This document shows positions 15,702 through 23,118 of a stretch of DNA of 64,000 bases, in pieces. How positions within the stretch are numbered: position 1 is the stretch's first letter; the number at the start of each line of letters is the position of its first letter. Origin of the DNA: Saprospiraceae bacterium (GTDB lineage Bacteria; Bacteroidota; Bacteroidia; Chitinophagales; Saprospiraceae); NCBI GenBank assembly GCA_041392805.1, contig JAWKLJ010000002.1, positions 1 through 64,000 on the forward strand, in the 5' to 3' direction. The notes beneath the pieces are model-generated. The model was given only the letters and a program-made list of their open reading frames with translations, was not told the DNA's origin and ran no database searches. Made by a program: the position numbers and the translations under genes.

Positions 15702-16743
15702 GTGCGACGAGCAAAGTCGCTTTTGAATACTGTTAGACCAATGAAAGGCTGAACTTACAAAAGTCGATCAAATTGGATCTAACCTGATATATTGCTATCA
15801 GTTTCCTACTTGGGGGTGCGTCGCTGGTAACGGCGGGGTGCTAAGCCCTAAGGACATCAAAGCTCTCCTTGGGTAATCAAGATAAGCAGCGACCGCGAGG
15901 TCAAAAGCGAAAACTGCTAGTCTTTTGCGGTGAGAGGAAGCGGAAGGAATGGTATGCGTAATAAATGTGAATCACTGAAAGCCTCGTTACTCCCGATGAA
16001 TCGGGACAAGTTTTGGAGCGGCGGAAAAGACTAACCTTAGAATGCTTTGGTATAGCAAGCTAAAACCGCCGTAGTCAAAAACGACAAGGGGTATGGTCAT
16101 GGAGTTCGGCTACTCACTATGCGCAATCTATTATTCCCCCGAGGTAAAGGTGGACGCTAAGCCATTCAGTATTAAAAGCGGAACCCCGACGTGAAGTCGG
16201 GGCAGGCATTGGTAAGCCTGTATCTGTCCACAAAAGCGTGGTAGGTAGGGCGTAATCCCCGACGAAGAAGATGCAGGTAAAGGATGCTGGAAAAAGCGAA
16301 TGTCCTGTTGTAATGACAGGGATAGGAGTTGAGATTTTTTTTGGTGTAAGAACGAAAAGGATCAACATTACTTCCAGCGAAAGCTGTGCAGACTTCCTAT
16401 GCAGGTGCTCTATTACGAGAAATTACAAGGACGTACATTATTGAGGAAAGCAAAGGATGTGGCGATAGATTTCAGTTAAACGATTTATCAAAACAGTGCA
16501 CCTTGATCGATGTCAAACTTCTGAACTTTCATCGACTGAATGAAATTCAGGATATTCGTAAGTACATGGTGTAATATTATCGTAAAATCGAATTGCTTGC
16601 ACAATTCGGTGCGCTGACAAAGGCGTTAGGAGTGCTTGAGCCGCTTACGGGAAGCCGAGCGAAGCGACACATGAACGAAGTGAATAAACTCGCATGCACG
16701 GTTCTTAGGGGGGAAAGGGCAGTAATGCCCCTACCTACCCGAT
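15702..16743 (+). mobile_element. Group II intron 2, no encoded protein
   Basis: Starts GTGCGACGAGCAAAGTCGC like intron 1 and ends CTACCTACCCGAT after a domain V/VI block (16638-16743) almost identical to that of intron 1. It shares the domain I landmarks with intron 1. The segment where domain IV would carry the maturase gene (about 16405-16635) is only about 230 bases and has no maturase-like frame; short open frames there have no recognisable content. It is 1042 bases long. The domain V 5' strand reads GAGCCGCTTACGG, with changes that weaken pairing to CGCATGCACGGTTC, so splicing may be impaired. Confidence 0.8.
16638..16704 (+). other. Group II intron 2 domain V with the same 33-nt insert and a weakened stem
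   Basis: 67 bases, the same length as domain V of intron 1, with the identical 33-nt loop insert. The catalytic AGC is kept, but TGTGC of intron 1 is CTTAC here, leaving several unpaired positions against GCATGCA. Either the stem is decayed or the RNA tolerates an unusual shape. Confidence 0.65.
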
Positions 16744-16951
16744 CCAAGCTGCCCTAATCGGGCAGCCTGCGGCTAGGCGGAACGTTCCCTACAATCAAAC
16801 ACGAACCAAGAATGCGCATAGACCGCTGATATTCAGTTAAAAACAACTAAACACTTACATTGGCGATAAAAAACCGAGGATTATTAATCATTTTGTCTTA
16901 ATTTTGGAAGGATTAGAATAAAAAGAGAAGAAAGCGTAAACTGTTTAAACG

Positions 16952-17518
16952 ATGGCTACAACCGTATTTAGAGTTAACATCAAGGATATAAACCTACAAT
17001 TTTTCAAAGAACTGGAGGAAAAAGCGGGGGCGTCTGGGCAAGTTGAAATAAAAGTAGAAGGCAGCAGACATGGAGAAGGTTTGTTTTCGGAAGAACAGTT
17101 TTGGCGCTTAATTAACCAATTAGACTGGAAACAGAAAAAGCGAGCAGACGTTGTAAGCGCTGCAATAAATACCTTATCTGCAATGCCAGTTTCTGCAATT
17201 TACCTGTTTGAGGATTTTCTATCAGAAAAATTATTCAACTTAGATACCAGACAGCATGCAGAAGCATACATGAAGCAGCAGGAAGATGCCTATTTTTCAG
17301 TAGACGATTTTTTATATGTGCGATGTGCTGTGGTTGCAGAAGGGCGAGCTTATTATGAAGAGGTTGAGAAAAATCCGTCAGCATTAGATGCGAACATAGA
17401 TTTTGAACAGATCCTGTACATTGCTGCTGAGGCTTACAACAAAAAGACAGGTCGAGAATTTGAATATTCGCCACTATATAATTACGAAACCAAAAGTAAT
17501 TTAGAGAAGTGGAAATAG
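16952..17518 (+). CDS. DUF4240-like protein, first gene of cassette B
   Basis: Protein of 188 aa without signal peptide. Residues 45-160 resemble the DUF4240 family: EEQFWRLINQLDW at the start, an alternating helical middle (LFEDFLSEKLFNL), then DDFLYVRCAVVAEGRAYYEE and the late FEYSPLYNYETKSN. DUF4240 proteins often occur in toxin/immunity neighbourhoods. It is preceded by 160 bp of cassette leader after the boundary at 16784 and is followed after 9 bp by the nuclease-like gene. I suggest it may be the partner of that nuclease; there is no direct evidence. Confidence 0.6.
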   Translation: MATTVFRVNIKDINLQFFKELEEKAGASGQVEIKVEGSRHGEGLFSEEQFWRLINQLDWKQKKRADVVSAAINTLSAMPVSAIYLFEDFLSEKLFNLDTRQHAEAYMKQQEDAYFSVDDFLYVRCAVVAEGRAYYEEVEKNPSALDANIDFEQILYIAAEAYNKKTGREFEYSPLYNYETKSNLEKWK

Positions 17519-17527
17519 GACAGATGT

Positions 17528-17836
17528 ATGGCGCACAGAAATTCTTATGAAAATGAAGAACCTCATCATCTTTACGAAATAATTGATCGTGGTAAAGATC
17601 ATGACGTGTTCAAATATGGTATATGCTGTAAACCTATTGATGATAATGGTACATCAAGCCGCATGCGATTACAAGTAAACGCGCTGAATCGAATTGACAA
17701 ATGGCTGCGTTTTTTTGCCCGAATTCTAATTCGTGATATACCTGGAAAAAGAGAAGCAAGGCGGCTTGAAAAGCAACATATACAAGAGTACATCGATAAA
17801 AATGGAGAACGTCCTAGGGGTAACCCAACCGATTAA
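17528..17836 (+). CDS. URI/GIY-YIG-like small nuclease (Tox-URI2-like), second gene of cassette B
   Basis: Protein of 102 aa. The order of conserved elements matches the URI-type nuclease domains found at the C-termini of polymorphic toxins: HHLYEIIDRGKDHDVFKYGI at residues 13-32 (Y...KYGI replacing GIY-YIG), the RMRLQVNALNR segment, RILIRDIPGKREARRLEKQH with the catalytic-type Glu, and the end NGERPRGNPTD. Here the domain stands alone, without any toxin delivery part. Its stop (17836) is one base before the attC-like site 3. It could be a DNase toxin made safe by the neighbour, or a domesticated nuclease. Confidence 0.55.
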   Translation: MAHRNSYENEEPHHLYEIIDRGKDHDVFKYGICCKPIDDNGTSSRMRLQVNALNRIDKWLRFFARILIRDIPGKREARRLEKQHIQEYIDKNGERPRGNPTD

Positions 17837-17837
17837 A

Positions 17838-17904
17838 GTAGGGAACAATCCACTGCCTCTCATGCCTTCTAAATGTCGGCACGTCGTCAGTGCCCACGTT
17901 GAAC
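17838..17904 (+). repeat. attC-like cassette recombination site 3, uninterrupted
   Basis: Imperfect palindrome of about 65 bp from AGGGAAC (17840-17846) to GTTGAAC (17898-17904; a perfect GTTRRRY core). Inner arms CACTG and CAGTG pair, as do AAC and GTT. The left end GTAGGGAAC is complementary to the start of cassette B at 16784. No intron is present, so this site shows the undisturbed layout. The large secreted-protein gene starts 27 bp further on and has no matching cassette end, so the array seems to stop here. Confidence 0.7.
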
Positions 17905-17930
17905 ACTTCCCAAAATAAAAAAAACGAAAT

Positions 17931-20123
17931 GTGCAAAACCAGTTTTTCTGCACAGTTATCTATTGTCTGTTTTTAACAACAGTAAAGGGGCAAGACCTAC
18001 CAGAATCTTTGCCTGCCATTAAATACCACCTAACTGCATCGGAATGGCAACCTTTGCATATTTCGGGTGCATCTTATCTTGATGCCGTAGAGGATATGGT
18101 TCGGGTCGCGCAGACCTTTCAGGATGAGCAAGGAGCAATTATTGATCCTCATTTAGGTCGGGAGCATCAATATGCGACGCCTTATTATGCCTTTGCCCTT
18201 GGTGCGCTGATCCATAGAGGGCGAGCGAAAGACCTCTTGGATTCGGGTGTGCTGGCCATGACCAAGGCGCTGAGTGATTTTGCTGCGGGGAGCCAGCAGA
18301 TCCCTGATCAGCACGGGGAGTTTTATATCGCTGCCCTGGCAGGCGCTATGGAACTTTATAAAGACCATATCAGGGAAGAACAGTATGCACAGTGGGAGGA
18401 AAAGGTAACGACCCCATTGGCGACGGTATGGAAAGGATACGATAAGAGCCTCAATAATTGGCGGACCTATGTGATGAAAGGGGAGTGGATACGAGCACAG
18501 AAGGGCTTTGTTGATAAGCAGGCAACCATTCAATTTATTGAGGATAACTGGAAAAATGCGACACAATTTGAACGGATTGCATTAGATAAATGGAATTTAT
18601 ACCAGGATTGGAGCAGCGACCCACAATCCCTTGCCGTAGAAGCGGTTGGCCGAGGAAACCTTAGCGCTATCGCGCTGGATGGTTACGATGGTCCCTCTGC
18701 CCAACAACTCCTGGACATCGTTCGCCGAGGTGGACAAACATCGATGTTGTTGCTCAGTCCAGCCGGTCAATGTCCGCCCAATGGCCGAACGGATGACCAT
18801 GTGTTTAATGATATCCTTTACCAACTCATTTTTGAAGCCCTGGCAGAAGATGCCATGCAACAAAAAGATACCTACCTCGCAGGTCAGTACCGACGCTCAG
18901 CTATGCTGGCTTTTCGCAGTATTCAAAGGTGGAAAAGGCTGGATGATCCCTGGCGTGGATCCTATTCCATTACCAAGAATCATTTTGATCCGGCCGATCG
19001 AATTGGTTACCAGCCTGCCAGCCAATGGTCGAATTATAGTGGTGCCATGATGTTTCACCTGGCCGAAGCCAACCTGATGAGGAAAACAGCGATAGCGGAA
19101 GTTCCGGCGCCCACGGAAATTGGCGGTTATGCCATACAGACGGATGATCGCTTTTCTACTTTTACGGCGAATGCAGGCGGCATGCAAGTTTTTATTAATC
19201 TCAGAGGGGCAAGCGTGCCGAAGTATGACAAATATTGGACGCCACTTGGTGCTGTGCGTTTTTCAAAAATAAACTGGGATGATCGTTTAGGCCCTTCTGA
19301 TGGAGAAAGAACCTATGCGGAGACGGGGGGAAACACCAAAGACATTGGATTGACTTTTGGTCCTACCTGGATGGAAAACGGACGGTGGATAAACCTGGCA
19401 GATAAGGCTAGCGATTATCGGGGAACCGTGGTAACGGAATTTGTACACCCCTTGTTGGTGAAGTTTAAGGTCTTGTACGCCTATGTGACAGGCCAGGGCG
19501 GCCCTTATTTTCAACAGGAATTTATGGTGACACCGGATGGGGTCATGACTTATTTATCGAGTCCGCAGGATATCCCATTTGGATTGACGGTGCCCTTATT
19601 GGTAAATGATGGAAGGGCACTTGAAACAAGGGTGTCAGACAGAATAGCGAGCACGGGTTATCTTGGTGCTGGCGACACCCAGCATTTCATTGGTTTAAAC
19701 GAAGACATGACTGTGGCTATAACGGGTGCCGAAGTCAGAAGCACCTATGGTGATTTATTGCCTGTAAAGTTCCAGTCGGAGGAAAAAAAACAGGTATTAT
19801 TCATCTATCCCAAATCTAGAGAGGATGTCGATGCCCGAGCCGTATTAGAAAGTTTCGCCCTAACTGCAAATGGTTTTTCTTCCTTACTCGGAAAGGTAGA
19901 TGGCACGCTATATATTGGTCGTCATAGCGCTGGCGGTTATGGCGCTTTTTTGGATGTAAATCAGGATGGGCAAGCCGAATTATCCTTTGAGCGTGCTTGC
20001 GGATTTATCGCCCAGTTAAAGGATGGCAAAATTACCGCAGTCGAAACAGATGCGGAGGTAGCAATGACCTGGAATGGGAGAACGATTATGATGAAGGCTT
20101 TTGTGCCGGTGGTGTCAAAATGA
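17931..20123 (+). CDS. Large secreted protein, probable (alpha/alpha)-toroid enzyme such as a polysaccharide lyase
   Basis: Protein of 730 aa starting at GTG (an in-frame TAA lies at 17916, and the nearby ATG at 17929 is out of frame). Residues 2-20 are a short signal peptide ending VKGQ. Residues 40-400 are helical with repeated aromatic/acidic motifs (ALDGYDGPSAQQLLDIVRRG, PPNGRTDDHVFND, SYSITKNHFDPADRIGYQPA), resembling the alpha/alpha toroid of heparinase- and alginate-lyase-type enzymes. Residues 400-730 are beta-rich, like the C-terminal beta-sandwich of these enzymes. I cannot assign a PL or GH family. It would act outside the cytoplasm on carbohydrate. Codon use is like the host core, unlike the AT-rich cassettes before it. 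Confidence 0.55.
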   Translation: MQNQFFCTVIYCLFLTTVKGQDLPESLPAIKYHLTASEWQPLHISGASYLDAVEDMVRVAQTFQDEQGAIIDPHLGREHQYATPYYAFALGALIHRGRAKDLLDSGVLAMTKALSDFAAGSQQIPDQHGEFYIAALAGAMELYKDHIREEQYAQWEEKVTTPLATVWKGYDKSLNNWRTYVMKGEWIRAQKGFVDKQATIQFIEDNWKNATQFERIALDKWNLYQDWSSDPQSLAVEAVGRGNLSAIALDGYDGPSAQQLLDIVRRGGQTSMLLLSPAGQCPPNGRTDDHVFNDILYQLIFEALAEDAMQQKDTYLAGQYRRSAMLAFRSIQRWKRLDDPWRGSYSITKNHFDPADRIGYQPASQWSNYSGAMMFHLAEANLMRKTAIAEVPAPTEIGGYAIQTDDRFSTFTANAGGMQVFINLRGASVPKYDKYWTPLGAVRFSKINWDDRLGPSDGERTYAETGGNTKDIGLTFGPTWMENGRWINLADKASDYRGTVVTEFVHPLLVKFKVLYAYVTGQGGPYFQQEFMVTPDGVMTYLSSPQDIPFGLTVPLLVNDGRALETRVSDRIASTGYLGAGDTQHFIGLNEDMTVAITGAEVRSTYGDLLPVKFQSEEKKQVLFIYPKSREDVDARAVLESFALTANGFSSLLGKVDGTLYIGRHSAGGYGAFLDVNQDGQAELSFERACGFIAQLKDGKITAVETDAEVAMTWNGRTIMMKAFVPVVSK

Positions 20124-20218
20124 CAGGGATCAAGTAATTCCCTGAATCGTTCAGCAGGATGAAGATATTATCTAGCACAATTAATTACCAATAGAGAAAA
20201 CTTAGGCACAAATTGACA

Positions 20219-20251
20219 TTTACGTATATAATGTCTATTTTTATACGTAAA
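20219..20251. promoter_or_regulatory. Perfect 10-bp inverted repeat, candidate operator of the toxin-antitoxin operon
   Basis: TTTACGTATA (20219-20228) and TATACGTAAA (20242-20251) are exact inverted copies separated by 13 bases. The right arm ends 8 bases before the antitoxin ATG at 20260. Autoregulation by the antitoxin or the complex through such a palindrome is common in type II systems. A clear TAnnTTTG box is not visible. Confidence 0.6.
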
Positions 20252-20259
20252 AATGAATA

Positions 20260-20508
20260 ATGAACACGAAATTGACCTTAAGCCTAAGCAAGGAAGTAAT
20301 CGAGGAAGCTAAGGAATATGCTAAAAATCATAATGTAAGCTTATCCTTCTTGGTAGAAAATTATTTATTAAAAATTATCTCTGACTATCAGGAAAAAATA
20401 GAATCTAGAGGCAGCATCGTCAATGAGCTGAGTGGAATAATCAATCTTGACGAAGCATACGATTACAAAGAAGATTACACGAATTACTTAATTGAAAAAT
20501 ATAAATGA
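20260..20508 (+). CDS. Antitoxin, DUF6364 family
   Basis: Protein of 82 aa whose first 45 residues (MNTKLTLSLSKEVIEEAKEY, then NVSLSFLVENYL) match the ribbon-helix-helix-like DUF6364 antitoxins common in Bacteroidota: a beta strand TKLTLSL followed by two helices. The C-terminal 35 residues (IINLDEAYDYKEDYTNYLIE) would bind and cover the PIN toxin. It overlaps the toxin start by 4 bases and is preceded by a palindromic operator. Confidence 0.85.
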   Translation: MNTKLTLSLSKEVIEEAKEYAKNHNVSLSFLVENYLLKIISDYQEKIESRGSIVNELSGIINLDEAYDYKEDYTNYLIEKYK

Positions 20509-20927
20509 AACAAGAAAAAGTTTTCGTGGATACAAATATTATCTTGGATTGGCTTGGAAGAAGAGAACCCTACTTCAAATATGCCAAAGCGTTATTTAGA
20601 AAATCAGAAAATCAAGAGATAGAAATATTAATAAGCACTATGAGTTATATTTCTACAGAATATTTACTGAGAAAACAAATTGGGAAACAAAAAGCAAAAC
20701 TAGCCTTGTCAGGGATTCGAACAATAAGTAAAGTATGTGAAAGTGGTGAAAAAGAAATAGACCTATCTTTAGTGTCAGCAATGAAAGATTTTGAAGACTC
20801 CTTTCAATACTATACAGCCTTAAATAACTCAGCGGAAGTAATAATTACGAGAAATCCCAAGGATTTCACTAATTCTGTAATTCCAATAATGAATGCTGAA
20901 GAATATATAAAATCTAAAGAAGTATAA
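20505..20927 (+). CDS. PIN-domain toxin (VapC-like)
   Basis: Ribonuclease toxin of 140 aa. The acidic PIN residues are visible: VDTNIILDWL at the N-terminus (Asp9, Asp16), STEYLLRK in the middle, and MKDFEDSFQYYTALNNSAEV with its conserved Asp residues, then ITRNPKDF at the end. Such toxins usually cut tRNA or rRNA; the target here is unknown. Expression is coupled to the antitoxin by the ATGA overlap. The pair lies between the secreted enzyme and a small membrane-protein gene. Confidence 0.88.
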   Translation: MKQEKVFVDTNIILDWLGRREPYFKYAKALFRKSENQEIEILISTMSYISTEYLLRKQIGKQKAKLALSGIRTISKVCESGEKEIDLSLVSAMKDFEDSFQYYTALNNSAEVIITRNPKDFTNSVIPIMNAEEYIKSKEV

Positions 20928-21067
20928 TAGCATGCCTGCACATAATAAAAGCAAAAAAAGAAGGACGGTTGTCGAAAATCTAAAACTGATATTTATCGTA
21001 TCCATCCTTTGCCAGGAGAAAAACAAGCCCTAAGTAAGATGTCTGGTCAATAATAAGGCAAAATTAA

Positions 21068-21361
21068 ATGCTAATGACAAAAATACCCAAAGAAGTTGCT
21101 ATTAGTGCGGCTACCATTAGAAAGGACATTAAACGGTTTACCATTGTGATGATGGTTTTCACAATAGGTATGGCCGTTCTTTTATTTTTTGATGTCAGCA
21201 AATGGTGGATTTGGTAGCTATATTTTGGTGTTTGGACATTGATTGAGTATAAGATTGCCAAAAACATCCCATTGAAATGGTGGCATTGGGTAGCTATAAT
21301 TTTGGTTATAATTTTAATAGATTGGGGGGTATTGGAATTGATCGCATTAATTAAATACTGA
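21068..21361 (+). pseudogene. Small membrane-protein gene interrupted by an in-frame TAG
   Basis: The frame runs 97 codons from ATG 21068 to TGA 21359-21361 with one in-frame TAG at codon 50 (21215-21217). Both halves look real: a helix FTIVMMVFTIGMAVLLFF before the stop and VAIILVIILIDWGVLELIAL after it, with aromatic linkers (SKWWIW, KWWHW). No other fault is seen. It could be a recent nonsense mutation, a sequencing error, or two small peptides. The TGA ends one base before the next gene, and both encode membrane proteins, so they may form a unit. Confidence 0.5.
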
Positions 21362-21362
21362 A

Positions 21363-21770
21363 ATGCCTATTCGGTTGAAATACAACAAAATAACAGCAAA
21401 GAATCTGTTTTTAATTGATGGCATAGGTGCATTCCTGTCCATGTTATTTTTAGGGTTCGTCTTGGTAAGATTTGAGACAATTTTTGGTATTCCAAAGCAA
21501 ACCCTTTATCTCCTCGCATCTGTGCCCGTCGTTTTCTTTTTGTTTGACTTGTGTTGTTATTTTACACACAATCGAAACACCATTATAAAATTAAGATTAA
21601 TTGCATTTTCCAATTTATCGTATTGCCTTCTTTCAATTAAGGTATTAATGTTCCAACCAGATTCAATAAAACCTATGGGTTGGATATATTTTATTTTTGA
21701 AATCTTGATTGTAATCGCATTAGCAGTTACTGAACTTAACGTTTCGAACCGGATATTTAACACGAAGTAA
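21363..21770 (+). CDS. Hypothetical four-helix membrane protein
   Basis: Integral membrane protein of 135 aa with four hydrophobic segments (about residues 13-33, 41-63, 70-93, 100-123) and no recognisable domain. The start follows the stop of the interrupted gene by one base. Similar small four-helix proteins are common and unassigned in Bacteroidota. Confidence 0.7.
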   Translation: MPIRLKYNKITAKNLFLIDGIGAFLSMLFLGFVLVRFETIFGIPKQTLYLLASVPVVFFLFDLCCYFTHNRNTIIKLRLIAFSNLSYCLLSIKVLMFQPDSIKPMGWIYFIFEILIVIALAVTELNVSNRIFNTK

Positions 21771-21807
21771 TAAATAAAATGCCCTGTCCAAAGCAATAAC
21801 CCCAAGC

Positions 21808-23118
21808 CTATTTCTTCTTCGCCACCTCATTCACCGTAGGTGCCTTCCATTTTTCCATGCCGATGGGTACTTCCTGGGCTCTGCGAATGGCCTCAGAGGT
21901 CCGGCGTTTGTCATACACCATAGCTACCGTCATGATGATACTGGTAACAATAATAATGAAAAACAAAATGCCATCCTGGAAGGCTTCTACCTTTGCCGTT
22001 TCTGGAATAGCATAAAACAAAAGGACGGTAATCAAACCCCTCGGGCCGACAAATACCTGCGGAAGAATGTCCTTGCCTATGAATAGCCTAAGCACAATAA
22101 AACGAATAACATAGATAGACAGGATGATCAACAGGCTTACAATGGCCACATTGACACTGGCTAGGGAAGCTAGCGAGATGGTCAGCCCGAAAATGACAAA
22201 GAAAAAGGTTCTCACCACAAAAGCCGTCTCCATGGTAATGACGTGCAAACCTTCATAAATGTGCTTGGCTTCCTTGAAATTGAGCCACTTGCTTAGCGGG
22301 CCTTGGAAGAAAAGCCGCATGTTGGCAATCAGCAAACCAAAAACCAGGATAATAATCAAAGAAGACAAGTGCATTTTTTTACCTACCGCGTATAGTAATA
22401 ACAAAACCGCAATGAGTAAGAAAAGCTTGGTGTGGCTTTTGATGTTTTGAAAAATGAGCACGATAATATAACTGGCTACAATGGAAATGACGATGGTTAA
22501 GAGGACATTGCCGCCGAAGCCCAAAAGGCCGCTGGCATGTTCCGCTGCATCAATCTGACCCGTAAGAAAATAAAATAGCATAATCCCCAATATATCCGAA
22601 AAGGTGCTTTCATAGATATGAAATTCCTTTTTGGCTTCACGCAAACTGGATACGCTAGGAATGATAATGGCACTTGACAAGATAGATAAAGGCGTAGCAT
22701 ATAACCAGGCGGCATTCATGCTCATACCCTCAATAAATTGGTGTAAAATTAGGGCAGCGACCCAGGTTGAGGCCATCAAGCCAATCAGCGCAATGCCTAA
22801 AGCCTTGGCAATGGGCAGGTATTTTTCCCTTTTTAGCTCCAATTCTAGGGCTGCTTCCAGCACAATCATGATTAGACCTACGATACCCAGCACCTCTAAA
22901 ATGGGAAAAAAATTGATACTGCCACCGCCCACTGCATCTAAGACAAATTTGAGGATGATCCCCAGTACGATCAACATCAGTACAGACGGAATGTTGGTTT
23001 TTCTGGCTACTTCTCCAAAAGTGAAAGATAATATGATGATGATAGAGGCCTCAATGATCAAATTGTAAGACGTCATGATTTCCATATACCTAGATTTGTG
23101 TTTTTTAGTTTGATACAC
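21808..23118 (-). CDS. Cation:proton antiporter (CPA1/NhaP-like)
   Basis: Integral membrane antiporter of 436 aa exchanging Na+ or K+ for H+. About twelve transmembrane helices are seen, starting near residue 16 (YNLIIEASIIIILSFTFGEV). The family motif GIVGLIMIVLEAALELELK occurs where the CPA exchangers carry their conserved acidic residues, and VGPRGLITVLLFYAIPE is the characteristic NhaP-type motif of helix 11. Its start overlaps the stop of the MscS-like gene (23105) by 14 bases, so the two are probably co-translated. Confidence 0.9.
   Translation of the reverse strand: MYQTKKHKSRYMEIMTSYNLIIEASIIIILSFTFGEVARKTNIPSVLMLIVLGIILKFVLDAVGGGSINFFPILEVLGIVGLIMIVLEAALELELKREKYLPIAKALGIALIGLMASTWVAALILHQFIEGMSMNAAWLYATPLSILSSAIIIPSVSSLREAKKEFHIYESTFSDILGIMLFYFLTGQIDAAEHASGLLGFGGNVLLTIVISIVASYIIVLIFQNIKSHTKLFLLIAVLLLLYAVGKKMHLSSLIIILVFGLLIANMRLFFQGPLSKWLNFKEAKHIYEGLHVITMETAFVVRTFFFVIFGLTISLASLASVNVAIVSLLIILSIYVIRFIVLRLFIGKDILPQVFVGPRGLITVLLFYAIPETAKVEAFQDGILFFIIIVTSIIMTVAMVYDKRRTSEAIRRAQEVPIGMEKWKAPTVNEVAKKK

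Larger units (their letters stand above)
15680..16792 (+). repeat. attC-like cassette recombination site 2, split by group II intron 2
   Basis: Without the intron (15702-16743), 15683-15701 and 16744-16790 form a 66-bp imperfect palindrome from TGCCAAC to GTTCCCT. The arms pair as AAC-ATT-GC-ATAG-CAG against CTGCGGCTAGGCGGAACGTT with bulges, and the loop holds the hairpin GCTGCCC/GGGCAGC. The left end TGCTGCCAAC is the exact complement of the start of cassette A (14654-14663). The right end GTTCCCTAC (16784-16792) starts cassette B and is the exact complement of GTAGGGAAC at 17838-17846. This complementarity of cassette ends is the diagnostic feature of integron cassettes. Confidence 0.75.

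Noticed and set aside
16386..16574. 62-codon open frame in intron 2
   Set aside because: It lies in the domain IV region but has no maturase, HNH or other recognisable content; short open frames of this size are expected by chance.
12964..18000. Integron integrase within the window
   Set aside because: No tyrosine recombinase motifs (R..HxRH..Y) are seen on either strand; the array is called on the attC-like sites alone.
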